Shown: positions 35,511-44,657, counted from the stretch's first letter. The stretch is DNA of 64,000 nucleotides from SpSt-333 sp964371615 (GCA_964371615.1 CAYJMS010000003.1:496001-560000); one strand, 5' to 3'. Notes: generated from the sequence alone by a model not told the origin. Made by a program: numbers and translations.

Positions 35511-35589
35511 GGTGAAATATAATGAAGAATACTGAATTTTTACTACGGAATTATAAGTACATTTCATTATACAGAATGAAAGGAACCAC
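35511..35589. promoter_or_regulatory. Divergent promoter spacer
   Basis: This 79-nt AT-rich region lies between the divergent hydrolase and lipocalin genes and must contain both promoters. GAAAGGA before 35590 is the lipocalin ribosome site. No operator recognised. Confidence 0.4.
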
Positions 35590-36114
35590 ATGAAAACAAC
35601 AGTATTCCTCATTGTCGCAATGACTTTCATAAGCTGTTCTGCCTCTTCCCCGGACAATTACCCTCCGTTGGAGACCGTTGCATCGGTAGATGTGAACCGA
35701 TATGTCGGCAAATGGTTTGAGATTGCTTCATTTCCTTTTTCGTACCAGGAAGGATGCACCTGTACAACGGCAGAATATGAAGTGCTGGAAGATGGTGTGC
35801 TGAAGGTAATTAACAGCTGCAAGAAAGAGGGAACGATCGATCAGGCAATCGGAAAGGCCTTTGTCGTTGACGGTACAAACAATGCAAAACTCAGAGTGCA
35901 ATTTTTCTGGCCGTTTCGGGGAGATTACTGGGTAATCGATTTAGCAGATGATTATACGTATGCCGTCGTCGGCGTGCCGAGCAGAAAATACTGCTGGATA
36001 TTGTCGCGCACCGCAACTATGAGTGACGACGTCTATGCCGGAATTCTTGAGCGGGTGAAAGAAAAAGGATTTGACGTAACCAGGTTCAATAAAACTTCGC
36101 AGGAATGCAGGTAG
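35590..36114 (+). CDS. blc: Outer-membrane lipocalin (Blc-type lipoprotein)
   Basis: 174 residues. Lipobox TFISC puts the lipidated Cys near residue 16. Lipocalin motifs: VNRYVGKWFEIASFPFSYQEGC (the GxW strand, residues about 36-57), YWVIDLADDYTYAVVGVPSRKYCWILSRT (family signature, about 117-145). Bacterial lipocalins bind fatty acids or lysophospholipids at the outer membrane. Four cysteines besides the lipid one may form disulfides. Single gene followed by a long palindrome. Confidence 0.9.
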   Translation: MKTTVFLIVAMTFISCSASSPDNYPPLETVASVDVNRYVGKWFEIASFPFSYQEGCTCTTAEYEVLEDGVLKVINSCKKEGTIDQAIGKAFVVDGTNNAKLRVQFFWPFRGDYWVIDLADDYTYAVVGVPSRKYCWILSRTATMSDDVYAGILERVKEKGFDVTRFNKTSQECR

Positions 36115-36120
36115 TGCACG

Positions 36121-36153
36121 AGCGATCCGATCGCTTAAAGCGATCGGATCGCT
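36121..36153. terminator. Bidirectional terminator hairpin, 16-bp arms
   Basis: Perfect inverted repeat AGCGATCCGATCGCTT / AAGCGATCGGATCGCT (36121-36136 / 36138-36153) between the convergent lipocalin and TonB receptor genes. Confidence 0.75.
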
Positions 36154-36159
36154 GCATTA

Positions 36160-38412
36160 CTAAAACTTCGCGGTGATTCCTATGATCGGCGTAATACCGA
36201 AATCGTACCGTGCTGTGCGCGTAACGGTTCCCGCCGCATCCGCTTTAAACGAATAGGAAACGATATTATCCCGGTTGTAGATGTTCCACAGATCAAGGTA
36301 GGCCGTCAACGCCCAGCCGCCGAGGATAAACTGTTTGTCGATGCGGAGATCGATCTTGTGATAATCGGGATATCGCGCCGAATTGATCGCTCCGTCAACG
36401 AGGTAATATACACCGCCGCGCAGAATCGTTCCCGTGACGGGAGTGTATGGATTCCCGGAGGCAAACATGAATTTTGCTCCCGCCTGCCAGCCGTCCCCCA
36501 ACATTATTCCGGCAATAAGATTAATAATATGAGGCCTGTCGAATTCAAAATCATAATATGCGTCTGACGAAGCATCCTTGCGCCGTGATGTTGAATAGGA
36601 ATACGAAGCGCTGCCGACTATACCGTCCGTGAATTTCTTCTGCAGCGAGAGTTCCACTCCGTGAGCATAACCGCTACCGGAATTCACCAGCAGCCGGGAA
36701 CTGTCGGAATCGACGATTACTCCGGAAAGGTCCTTTCTGTACACTTCCAGCAGCGCTTTCGTATCATCACCGATCCGTTGTTCGATCCCGGCAACGTAAT
36801 GAACCGCCTTTACACTGTTAAGGGAAAGATTTCCGGGATCCGGAGAGATCTGATAACTCAGCGGCGATTGATAATATTCTCCCCATGCAGCATTCAGCGA
36901 TGTCGCATCCATTACCCTGAACGATGCTGCGAGACGAGGACTGATTGTGGTCTCGTCTGTCATTGCAAACCGATCGACACGCAAGCCGGCCGAGATCGTC
37001 AATGGTGCCACAACCGTATAATTTGCCTGTGTATAAAGCGATGTTTTTGTGGTGGTATTTGGCGTGAACGTAATGATCGCCGCCGGTGTGATCGTTCCGA
37101 TGCGCGACGTATCTGCCGGCAGCCACGATTCGTTTTTGGAATCAATTCCCTTTACCATTCCGCCGAATTTCAAATCGAATGTAGACATCAACTGCCACGT
37201 CACTTCAGATTTCAACGTCAGCTCGTTTTCCAGAATATCTTCACCGCGCAATGAGCGGTCCGTGAATGTTCCCTGGCGTGTTGTCCACCCGTTACCGGTA
37301 AACGACAGAGTTGTCAGTACAAACGCGTTGCGCGAGACGAGTGACCGCCAGTTTACTCCCAATGCGGTACCGTAATCATCGCGCGTCATATATTCATATT
37401 TGCTCATTCCCGCCGATTCTTTTGTCGTTCCTTCGCGTTCGATCTGATCGATATAATAAAAACCGACGATACTCAACCGATTATTTTCGTCGAGATCAAC
37501 GGTAAACTTCCCGACGGCATCGTAATATTGCGGCGCTGCCGGGCGGTTCATGATGGAGGTGAGAATATCGAAAAATCCGCGCCGGAGGGAAAAAACCAAT
37601 GCACCGTTTTCCATGACAGGACCGTCCGCCATCACGCCAAATCCGGCGATATTGGCATTCACATCCCAATTGAATATTTCCTTGTTTCCGTCTTTCATCG
37701 ACATTTCAAAGACAGAAGAAATTTTATCGCCGTATCTGGCGGGGAATCCTCCCGTGAGAAAATCGACTTTTTCGAGCAGTGCGGGATTGATGATGCTGAT
37801 GATTCCCATCGACTCGCCCGACCGTGCAAAGTGAATCGGATTATAGATTTCGATATTGTCGAGCAGCGTCAGATTTTCGTCCGGGCTGCCGCCGCGAACA
37901 ATCAACTGAGCGCTTTTGCCCCCGGCCGTGGCGACACCGGGCATGGATTGCATCACGCGGAAAATATCTTCGGCGGATCCGGGTGAACGGCGAATCTCTT
38001 CGGGAGAAAGCGTACGCATGCTGACGACATTTTCAGTCGGCTTCGCAAAATAATCCGTTTGCACCTCGACCACATCCATTTCAACGGAAGAAGATCGGAG
38101 TGAAAAGTGCACCGCGGAATTGCGCTGCGGATGGATAACGACATCGGTGTTTGAACGCACTTCATATCCAATCATTGAAGCACGCACTTCGTATGTGCCG
38201 GGATCAATATTGTGGATGACATAATATCCCTTTTCATCGGCTGCGGCGCCGGTTGCTGTTCCGACGACGACGACATTCGCTCCCGGAAGAGGCTGTTGAG
38301 TAACGGCATCGCGCACTTCTCCGGAGATCGTTCCGGTGTGCTGCGAAAACAACGTTGATGCGGCGACAAGGAGAGTAATTATCGTTGTGAAAATGCGGAG
38401 TGAAATGTTCAT
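36160..38412 (-). CDS. TonB-dependent receptor with carboxypeptidase-like domain
   Basis: 750 residues: signal peptide (1-23), CarboxypepD_reg-like domain (about 25-110, SMIGYEVRS), plug (about 125-225, IVRGGSPDENLTLLDNIEIYNP) and a beta barrel ending GITPIIGITAKF. This subtype differs from the metal-linked receptor at the window start: it has the LRRGFFDIL motif and a VEVQTDYFAKPTENVVSMRTLSPEEI linker seen in orphan Bacteroidota receptors without SusD. Substrate unknown; no SusD or extracytoplasmic sigma partner is adjacent. Confidence 0.9.
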   Translation of the reverse strand: MNISLRIFTTIITLLVAASTLFSQHTGTISGEVRDAVTQQPLPGANVVVVGTATGAAADEKGYYVIHNIDPGTYEVRASMIGYEVRSNTDVVIHPQRNSAVHFSLRSSSVEMDVVEVQTDYFAKPTENVVSMRTLSPEEIRRSPGSAEDIFRVMQSMPGVATAGGKSAQLIVRGGSPDENLTLLDNIEIYNPIHFARSGESMGIISIINPALLEKVDFLTGGFPARYGDKISSVFEMSMKDGNKEIFNWDVNANIAGFGVMADGPVMENGALVFSLRRGFFDILTSIMNRPAAPQYYDAVGKFTVDLDENNRLSIVGFYYIDQIEREGTTKESAGMSKYEYMTRDDYGTALGVNWRSLVSRNAFVLTTLSFTGNGWTTRQGTFTDRSLRGEDILENELTLKSEVTWQLMSTFDLKFGGMVKGIDSKNESWLPADTSRIGTITPAAIITFTPNTTTKTSLYTQANYTVVAPLTISAGLRVDRFAMTDETTISPRLAASFRVMDATSLNAAWGEYYQSPLSYQISPDPGNLSLNSVKAVHYVAGIEQRIGDDTKALLEVYRKDLSGVIVDSDSSRLLVNSGSGYAHGVELSLQKKFTDGIVGSASYSYSTSRRKDASSDAYYDFEFDRPHIINLIAGIMLGDGWQAGAKFMFASGNPYTPVTGTILRGGVYYLVDGAINSARYPDYHKIDLRIDKQFILGGWALTAYLDLWNIYNRDNIVSYSFKADAAGTVTRTARYDFGITPIIGITAKF

Positions 38413-38836
38413 GGAATGAATATCCTTTATAATGAAAACGGTCGAATTGTATGACTATAAGTATGATGAGATGAGATGCGATTCGGTTCAGGATTAGCAA
38501 GTTGATTTTGCAAGAATTTCAAACAGCAAAGATGTCTCGTTTTTTGCGTGATACACTGATATTTCGACTGTTTTTCCCCTTTGAGTTCAACGTTTGACAG
38601 CGAGACAATTTTGGATTTTCAAAATGCAGTCCAAACGGTTGTTTGTCAGTTCTTCCCATCAACGATTGCGCAATACGACAGTGATAAAAATCAATGCAAT
38701 TTAACATCACAATTGCCACATCATTCACACCGAAACCGGAAATGGAATTTCATTAAATTCAGTGCAGAATGGTTCGTAATTTTCATATATTGCTTTCCAA
38801 TTGAAAGATTCCCTTTTTCATCTCAAATACTGACAC
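38413..38836. other. 424-nt noncoding gap
   Basis: AT-rich spacer between the divergent TonB receptor and ORF6N genes. Two short frames (minus 38519-38728, plus 38581-38892) show no coherent protein pattern. It must contain the receptor promoter; on the plus strand CATATATTG near 38790 is a possible promoter element for the ORF6N gene. No tRNA or recognisable RNA structure. Confidence 0.4.
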
Positions 38837-39340
38837 ATGTCTCTTCTTATACCTGTCGAAGTAATAGAAAACAGAATTCTTTATATACGTGATTGTAAAG
38901 TAATGCTCAGTTCAACGTTAGCAGACCTGTATGGCGTTGAACACAGGGCATTAATCCAAGCAGTACAACGAAATCGCGATCGCTTCCCGGATGACTTCAT
39001 GTTTCAACTGACAAAAGAGGAATTTCGACTTTTGAAATCACATTTTGTGATTTCAAGTTGGGGAGGGATACGCAAAATGCCCTATGCCTTTACGGAACAA
39101 GGGATTGCCATGCTTTCCAGCGTACTCAAAAGCAAACGTGCAATTCAAGTGAATATTCAAATTATCCGTACGTTCACGAATCTCAGAGCTTTATTCTCAA
39201 CGCATAAAGAGGTTCTCAAAAAATTGGAAGATCTGGAACGGAAGTATGAATCGCATGATAAACACATAATAACAATCTTTGCAGCGATCCGTCAATTAGT
39301 ATCTCCCCCAAAATCCAAAAAGTATAAGGTCGGATTTTAA
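38837..39340 (+). CDS. ORF6N-domain DNA-binding protein (KilA-N/antirepressor type)
   Basis: 167 residues. The ORF6N domain fills 5-95: VIENRILYIRDCKVMLSSTLADLYGVE, then NRDRFPDDFMFQLTKEE and YAFTEQGIAMLSSVL. This is a DNA-binding module first seen in phage antirepressors. A C-terminal coiled coil (about 118-150) could dimerise it. No phage gene is near, so it is an orphan, perhaps a domesticated prophage remnant or a regulator. Codon use is more AT-rich than the neighbours. It is followed after 7 nt by the unrelated sua5 gene. Confidence 0.88.
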   Translation: MSLLIPVEVIENRILYIRDCKVMLSSTLADLYGVEHRALIQAVQRNRDRFPDDFMFQLTKEEFRLLKSHFVISSWGGIRKMPYAFTEQGIAMLSSVLKSKRAIQVNIQIIRTFTNLRALFSTHKEVLKKLEDLERKYESHDKHIITIFAAIRQLVSPPKSKKYKVGF

Positions 39341-39347
39341 TAGTGTC

Positions 39348-40289
39348 ATGAAAACCGTTGTGACCTCATCATATCGCCGTTCTGCAGAGTTTATCCTTGA
39401 TAAGAATATTGTCGCATTCCCGACCGAGACGGTCTTTGGCCTCGGCGCCAATGCGTTCGAATCCGATGCGGTAAAGAAGATCTTTATCGCCAAAGGACGT
39501 CCTGCCGATAATCCTCTCATCGTACACATTGGTGACATGGGCCAATTGCCCTCTGTAGTCTCGTCCATACCGTCCTACGCGGAAAAACTAATGGCGGAAT
39601 TCTCTCCCGGTCCGCTGACGCTGGTGTTGCCGAAAAATAAAAAGATCTCCTCCGCGGCGACGGCAGGATTGAAAACCGTCGGTGTCCGGATTCCGAATCA
39701 TGTTCTGGCGCAAAAATTTTTGTTGGAATGCGGCGTTCCGATCGCCGCTCCATCGGCAAACTTGTCCGGAAAACCGAGTCCAACAACATGGCAAGCGGTG
39801 AAACAGGATCTGAACGGAAGAATCTCCTGCATCTTAAAAGGAAATCCGACACGGTACGGCGTCGAATCCACCGTTGTCGACTGCACGGGAAGTTCTCCGT
39901 TAATTCTGCGCTCCGGCGGCGTAACGCTCGAACAATTACGCACAATCACTCCTTCCGTCCGCCTCGCAAAATATCATCATGGCAGCGTGAAGAGTCCCGG
40001 AGTAAAATACAGGCACTATTCACCCCTGGCGTACATTTTCATCGTCAGCAGTGTCGACGAAACGATTCCGATAAAAAATGCTGCCTACATTGGCTTGCGT
40101 TCGGTCGGACGAAGCCGATTCGGTTTAAAAAAGATCTGCCGCACGACGGAGGAATACGCCCGATCGTTGTTTCACTTCTTCCGGCAGTGCGATGCTGCGC
40201 GCATCGATACCATTTACTGCGAGAGCGTCAGTGAAGACGGGATTGGACTGGCATTAATGGATAGGATTCGAAAAGCATCCATACAGTGA
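39348..40289 (+). CDS. tsaC: L-threonylcarbamoyladenylate synthase (Sua5 type)
   Basis: 313 residues: YrdC domain (about 1-205) with FPTETVFGLGANA, KGRPADNPLIVHI and the APSANLSGKPSPT nucleotide loop, plus the C-terminal Sua5 domain joined by SPGVKYRHYSP. It makes threonylcarbamoyl-AMP from Thr, bicarbonate and ATP, the first step of t6A modification of tRNAs that read ANN codons. The long, two-domain form is Sua5 (YwlC) rather than the short TsaC. Confidence 0.94.
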   Translation: MKTVVTSSYRRSAEFILDKNIVAFPTETVFGLGANAFESDAVKKIFIAKGRPADNPLIVHIGDMGQLPSVVSSIPSYAEKLMAEFSPGPLTLVLPKNKKISSAATAGLKTVGVRIPNHVLAQKFLLECGVPIAAPSANLSGKPSPTTWQAVKQDLNGRISCILKGNPTRYGVESTVVDCTGSSPLILRSGGVTLEQLRTITPSVRLAKYHHGSVKSPGVKYRHYSPLAYIFIVSSVDETIPIKNAAYIGLRSVGRSRFGLKKICRTTEEYARSLFHFFRQCDAARIDTIYCESVSEDGIGLALMDRIRKASIQ

Positions 40290-40322
40290 TATGGCGAACC
40301 ACATTTTGAAGAAAGGAATGGC

Positions 40323-40709
40323 ATGAAAAAACTGATTCTGGTATTGATGGCAGTCTCTCTGTGCGTTTCCGCTCAGGAAAAGCAAAAAGAGGAACCGAAA
40401 AAATTCGAGATGAAACAATACTTTCTTGTGCTGCTGAAGAAGGGGCCGGTCAGAAATCATGATTCAACGACTGCCGCTGCTCTTCAAAATGGTCATATGG
40501 AGAATATTACCCGTCTCTATAATGAGGGGAAGCTCGATCTTGCCGGTCCAATGGGTCACGACGGAGACCTGCGCGGCATATTCGTTTTCAATTGTGCCAC
40601 GTACGAGGAAGTATTGATGCATTGCACCACCGATCCGGCCATTAAAGCAGGGAGACTCGTTGTTGAAATCTATCCCTGGTGGGCAGGAAAAGGATCCGTA
40701 TTGCGGTGA
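40323..40709 (+). CDS. Exported YciI-like protein
   Basis: 128 residues. A signal peptide (1-18, SLCVSAQ) precedes a dimeric alpha/beta YciI-like barrel: MKQYFLVLLKKGP, QNGHMENITRLYNEGKLDLAGPMGHDGDLRGIFVFN and DPAIKAGRLVVEIYPWW. The His of the HxxN segment and the DPAI strand are the usual YciI features. YciI proteins are mostly cytoplasmic; this version looks periplasmic. Function unknown. GAAAGGA ribosome site upstream; murB follows after 32 nt. Confidence 0.78.
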   Translation: MKKLILVLMAVSLCVSAQEKQKEEPKKFEMKQYFLVLLKKGPVRNHDSTTAAALQNGHMENITRLYNEGKLDLAGPMGHDGDLRGIFVFNCATYEEVLMHCTTDPAIKAGRLVVEIYPWWAGKGSVLR

Positions 40710-40741
40710 GGATGCTATGCACCGCGTAGTGCGAAAGAACA

Positions 40742-41809
40742 ATGAAAATTCAAGAACAAAAAATTTTATCGGAATATACAACACTTCGCCTTGGAGGTGT
40801 GGCAAAATATTTTTGCTCATGCTCTTCCGTCGGGGAACTATGTGAAGCACTTGCGTTTGCGAAGACTCACCGACACCGATTCCACATTCTCGGCGGGGGA
40901 AGCAATACGATTTTTGACGACAGCGGTTTCGAGGGTCTGGTGATAAAAATCGATATCAAGGGAATCTCGGTCGTCGATGACGATACGCATGTAAATGTAA
41001 CGGTAAATGCCGGAGAAGATTGGGATGCATTCGTGCGAACGATGGTGACGGAAGGATATGCCGGTGTGGAATGCCTGGCGGGAATTCCCGGGCTTGTCGG
41101 CGCCACGCCGATACAGAATGTCGGCGCTTACGGACAGGAAGTGAAGGATACGATCGTGCGCGTTCGTGTACTTGAGCGATCAACGCTGAACGAAATCGAA
41201 TTTACGAATGCCGAGTGCGCATTTGAATACAGACAAAGCCGTTTCAAAAAACAGGATTCGGACAAATATATTATCACCGCTGTAACATTCCGCCTGCAAA
41301 AAAACGGCCGTCCAACGATCAATTATCCCGAAGTGAAGAAAGCAATAGAAGCGGCTATTCCGCTGTCGACGTTAGCCGACGGCACGGAATCGCTCGAAGC
41401 GGTGCGTAACGTTGTACTGTCGCTCCGCCGGAAAAAATCGATGGTGATCGATCCAACCGATCCGAACTCCCGGTCCGCCGGATCGTTCTTCATGAATCCG
41501 ATTGTTTCCGGAGAACAATTTGAGAGCATCAACGATCGATGGAATCTGGAAGGCGACGGATCGTCGATGCCGGCGTATGAAGCCGAAGGAAAAATGAAAA
41601 TTTCCGCTGCATGGCTCATCGAAAAATCCGGTTTTTTCAAAGGATTTACAAAGAATGGTGCAGGCATTTCCGGAAATCATACGTTGGCGCTGGTGAATCG
41701 CGGCGGAACTGCCGGGGCACTGCTTGCGTTGGCAAAAGAGATTCAGAAAAGCGTGGAAAGAAAATTCTCTATTCGTCTTGAAGTAGAACCGGTCATCGTG
41801 AAACCGTAA
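40742..41809 (+). CDS. murB: UDP-N-acetylenolpyruvoylglucosamine reductase
   Basis: 355 residues, type I MurB. FAD domain motifs LRLGGVAKYF, GGGSNTIFDD and GIPGLVGATPIQNVGAYGQE; the catalytic serine lies in SAGSFFMNP; the C-terminal part has AAWLIEKSGFFKG and the final Glu in RLEVEPV. Reduces UDP-GlcNAc enolpyruvate to UDP-MurNAc with NADPH in peptidoglycan synthesis. It stands apart from a mur cluster, which is common in this phylum. Confidence 0.95.
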   Translation: MKIQEQKILSEYTTLRLGGVAKYFCSCSSVGELCEALAFAKTHRHRFHILGGGSNTIFDDSGFEGLVIKIDIKGISVVDDDTHVNVTVNAGEDWDAFVRTMVTEGYAGVECLAGIPGLVGATPIQNVGAYGQEVKDTIVRVRVLERSTLNEIEFTNAECAFEYRQSRFKKQDSDKYIITAVTFRLQKNGRPTINYPEVKKAIEAAIPLSTLADGTESLEAVRNVVLSLRRKKSMVIDPTDPNSRSAGSFFMNPIVSGEQFESINDRWNLEGDGSSMPAYEAEGKMKISAAWLIEKSGFFKGFTKNGAGISGNHTLALVNRGGTAGALLALAKEIQKSVERKFSIRLEVEPVIVKP

Positions 41810-41821
41810 AGGGAGAGGTCT

Positions 41822-42661
41822 ATGCGTGCAATCATTTTTTACATTATCACAATATCTGTTGGACTGCAGGCACAGCAAAAAGATCCTTGCTGCGGAGCAA
41901 CGGCAACGGAAGAATTTGCCGCCTTTGGGAAAGATATGGCATTTGTCGCCCTGCACGAAGCACCCATTCCGTTTGAATTCCGTTCGTCCGGCGGAGAAAT
42001 GAAGAGTATCAGCACTTCAGACAAGAGTGATGCATTGATCTATGAAGTGAAATCCGGCGAACCGACGGATAATTACATTCTTGTCTTCCATGAATGGTGG
42101 GGACTGAATGATTACATCAAACAGGAAGCGGAACGACTCCGGAGGGATGTCGGCAATGTCAATGTCATCGCCGTCGATTTATATGACGGCAGAATCGCCG
42201 AAACGCCGGACTCTGCGCGTGTCTACGTCGGCGCGGTAAAAGAAGAGCGGGCAAGAACGATTATTAAAGGAGTCATTGCATATGCGGGAAAGAAAACGAA
42301 GATTGCAACGCTCGGGTGGTGCTTCGGCGGCGGTTGGTCGATGCAGGCGGCATTGATGCTCGGCAAACAGGCGGCCGGATGTGTCGTGTATTATGGAATG
42401 CCGGAAAAAGACGTGAAGAAACTTAAAACACTGCAATGCGACGTGCTGGGAATTTTTGCACAGCAGGATGGACATATCACCCCGCAGGTGGTCGATGAAT
42501 TTCAGAAGAGCATGAAGGGAGCCGGAAAAAAAGTTGAAGTGAAAATGTTCGACGCCGTGCACGCATTTGCCAATCCCAGCAATCCCAATCATGATAAATC
42601 CATGGCGGCCGAAGCTCATGTCGCCGTCGTTGCTTATTTCAAGAATAAATTCGGACTTTGA
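41822..42661 (+). CDS. Secreted dienelactone hydrolase-family protein
   Basis: 279 residues with a signal peptide (1-18) and a Cys pair (KDPCCG) right after it. The DLH fold is clear: FHEWWGLNDYIK, VIAVDLYDGR, nucleophile Cys in GWCFGGGWSM, acid AQQDGHITP and histidine VHAFANP. Export suggests it cleaves an environmental ester or lactone. It lies 12 nt after murB and its stop touches the SGNH hydrolase start, so the three may form one transcript. Confidence 0.88.
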   Translation: MRAIIFYIITISVGLQAQQKDPCCGATATEEFAAFGKDMAFVALHEAPIPFEFRSSGGEMKSISTSDKSDALIYEVKSGEPTDNYILVFHEWWGLNDYIKQEAERLRRDVGNVNVIAVDLYDGRIAETPDSARVYVGAVKEERARTIIKGVIAYAGKKTKIATLGWCFGGGWSMQAALMLGKQAAGCVVYYGMPEKDVKKLKTLQCDVLGIFAQQDGHITPQVVDEFQKSMKGAGKKVEVKMFDAVHAFANPSNPNHDKSMAAEAHVAVVAYFKNKFGL

Positions 42662-42662
42662 T

Positions 42663-43319
42663 ATGCGTATTATTATCGCCGTTGTACTGCTCATTTCCTG
42701 CACGGTTGCCCAAACATCGTATGATTCATTGTTTCGCAAAAGTACCGTCTATAAAAATCTGACGGCACACTTCGAACTTTCCCGCATGCAACACGCGGAT
42801 ATTGTCTTTCTGGGTAATTCGATTACCTACGGCGGAAACTGGAGCGAGCTCCTCGGCAGGGAAAAGGTCGTCAACCGCGGAATCGGCGGGGATAATCTTC
42901 CCGGCATGCTCAACCGGCTGCATCAGGTCTTGCGCCTGAAACCGAAAATCTGTTTCGTGATGGCGGGCATCAACGATCTCTATACGGATGCACCGGTGGA
43001 AGAGGTCTTTCGCCGGTATGTACGATTGATCGATACTCTTCGTGCGCACTCGATCACTCCCGTTATGCAATCGACACTGCACGTCAATCCCAAATGGAAG
43101 CGGACGGAAGAAAAAAATCTGCAAGTCCGGCTTCTCAACCAAATGCTTGTACAATATGCCGCCGATCATTCTCTCACATTCGTCGATCTCAACACAATGC
43201 TGTCTGTGGATGGTGTGTTGAAGGATGAATATACCACCGATGGAGTGCATCTTACACCGGCGGCGTATGCACTGTGGAGAGATACAATAGAACCGGTATT
43301 GAAGGCCCACGGTTTGTAA
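42663..43319 (+). CDS. Secreted SGNH/GDSL-like hydrolase
   Basis: 218 residues from the ATG at 42663, one base after the previous stop. Signal peptide 1-16. SGNH blocks: VFLGNSITYGGNW (Ser), GIGGDNLPGM (Gly), VMAGINDLY (Asn) and TTDGVHLTPAAY (Asp-His). This group acts as an acyl-ester hydrolase, often on acetylated glycans or platelet-activating-factor-like lipids. Pairs with the secreted DLH protein. Confidence 0.9.
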   Translation: MRIIIAVVLLISCTVAQTSYDSLFRKSTVYKNLTAHFELSRMQHADIVFLGNSITYGGNWSELLGREKVVNRGIGGDNLPGMLNRLHQVLRLKPKICFVMAGINDLYTDAPVEEVFRRYVRLIDTLRAHSITPVMQSTLHVNPKWKRTEEKNLQVRLLNQMLVQYAADHSLTFVDLNTMLSVDGVLKDEYTTDGVHLTPAAYALWRDTIEPVLKAHGL

Positions 43320-43362
43320 CGGCGGAAAGAGTACTTTCTCCCGCCAGATTTGCGGTTCGAAT

Positions 43363-43374
43363 TTCGTATATTTC
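43363..43374 (+). promoter_or_regulatory. Putative promoter of the FKBP genes
   Basis: TTCGTATATTTC (TAnnTTTG-like TATATTTC at 43367-43374), 42 nt before the FKBP start, with TTTG at 43349-43352 upstream; the 14-nt spacing is shorter than the usual Bacteroidota promoter. Confidence 0.4.
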
Positions 43375-43415
43375 CGGACACGTATCACTACAACAATCAC
43401 TATTGGAGCACCATA

Positions 43416-44138
43416 ATGCCGAAAGTACTTTCCGTACTCTTATTCTGTCTCATTGCCATCACAGCGGCGGAGGCGCAAACAGCAGTAAAACAGAAAACCG
43501 CAAAACCCGCGGCAAAAAACACAATGAAAACTCAAAAAGAAAAAATGAGTTATATTATCGGATTTGATGTCGGGAAAAATATGCTTGCCGATTTCAAACA
43601 GCGGGGGATCGAAGTGGACAATGCTCTTCTGTTAAACGGACTGAAAGATGCGATCAACGAAAAAGAATCGGCAATCTCGGAGGAAGAAACACAAAAGGCG
43701 ACGCTGGAATTTCAGCAGATGCTGACAGAGAAACAGAATGCCGCATCAACCGCTGCACGGAAAGCCGGCGATATCTTTCTGGCCGAAAACGCAAAGAAAG
43801 AGGGAATTACGGTCACGGCAAGCGGATTGCAGTATAAAATCATTACGGAAGGTACGGGGAAATCTCCATTGCCAACCAATACGGTAGTGGTACACTATCG
43901 CGGAAAATTGATCGACGGAACGGTATTCGACGAATCGTATAAACGCGGGGAACCGGCAACATTTCCGCTGAACCAGGTCATTAAAGGATGGACCGAAGGG
44001 CTGCAATTATTAAAAGAGGGTGGAAAAGCGGAACTGTATATCCCAGCGGAACTCGGTTACGGCGATCGGGGCGCCGGACAGCTCATTCCTCCCGGTGCGG
44101 CATTGATTTTTGAAGTGGAATTGATCAAAGTGCAATAA
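43416..44138 (+). CDS. Exported FKBP-type peptidyl-prolyl isomerase (FkpA/Mip-like)
   Basis: 240 residues from the ATG at 43416 (GGAG upstream). Signal peptide 1-21, an N-terminal helical dimerisation domain (FKBP_N, about 35-120, KMSYIIGFDVGKNM) and a C-terminal FKBP domain (about 130-240) with VVVHYRGKLIDGTVFDES, VIKGWTEGLQLL and LIPPGAALIFEVELI. A periplasmic folding helper like E. coli FkpA. The next gene encodes only the N-domain. Confidence 0.93.
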   Translation: MPKVLSVLLFCLIAITAAEAQTAVKQKTAKPAAKNTMKTQKEKMSYIIGFDVGKNMLADFKQRGIEVDNALLLNGLKDAINEKESAISEEETQKATLEFQQMLTEKQNAASTAARKAGDIFLAENAKKEGITVTASGLQYKIITEGTGKSPLPTNTVVVHYRGKLIDGTVFDESYKRGEPATFPLNQVIKGWTEGLQLLKEGGKAELYIPAELGYGDRGAGQLIPPGAALIFEVELIKVQ

Positions 44139-44179
44139 AGAAATTGTATTACTCAAAGAATAAAACAAAGGAATACTGT

Positions 44180-44560
44180 ATGCGAAAGTTTGTCGTACTA
44201 TTTCTGGCGATGCTGGTGATGACGGTTTACGCCCAGGAAAAAAAGATACCGACACCGAAGCAGACGACCGTCCCGCAGCAAAAAGTGCAGAACAAAAGCG
44301 TGATCCTGAAATCGGTCAGGGATAAGATGACCTATTTGGTCGGCTATGATGTCGGCTTAAAGATGATCACCGACATTCAGTTGAAGCAGCTTGATCTGGA
44401 CAGTAAAATCTTTATGAAAGCTGTGAACGACGCATTCGACGGAAAAAAACCGGTATTGACCGACGAGGAAGCGCGAATAGTGTATGAGATGTTTGAGAAA
44501 TTAATGCAGGCGAAACCGGAAGAGCGGCTGAAGATGCAGAAAGAAATGTTCAAAGACTAA
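44180..44560 (+). CDS. Exported FKBP N-terminal (dimerisation) domain protein without isomerase domain
   Basis: 126 residues from the ATG at 44180. Signal peptide 1-18, then a helical segment parallel to the FKBP_N domain of its neighbour: KMTYLVGYDVGLKM against KMSYIIGFDVGKNM, and LTDEEARIVYEMFEKLMQ against ISEEETQKATLEFQQMLT. The frame stops where the catalytic domain would begin; no remnant follows because a terminator comes next. It probably arose by tandem duplication and could form mixed dimers with the full-length FKBP. Confidence 0.75.
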   Translation: MRKFVVLFLAMLVMTVYAQEKKIPTPKQTTVPQQKVQNKSVILKSVRDKMTYLVGYDVGLKMITDIQLKQLDLDSKIFMKAVNDAFDGKKPVLTDEEARIVYEMFEKLMQAKPEERLKMQKEMFKD

Positions 44561-44581
44561 TCATCAGTCTGTTTCGCGATT

Positions 44582-44612
44582 AAAGGCGGACAACGGTCCG
44601 CCTTTTCTCTTT
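44582..44612 (+). terminator. Intrinsic terminator of the FKBP genes
   Basis: GGCGGAC/GTCCGCC stem (44585-44591 / 44596-44602) extended by AAA/TTT, loop AACG, then TTTTCTCTTTTT. Confidence 0.88.
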
Positions 44613-44657
44613 TTAAATTCAACGCGGCAACGATCGAAACCTCCTTCATCGGAATGA

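Noticed and set aside
38581..38892. 103-codon frame before the ORF6N gene
   Set aside because: Overlaps the ORF6N start in another frame; Ser/Phe/Cys-rich translation without structure.
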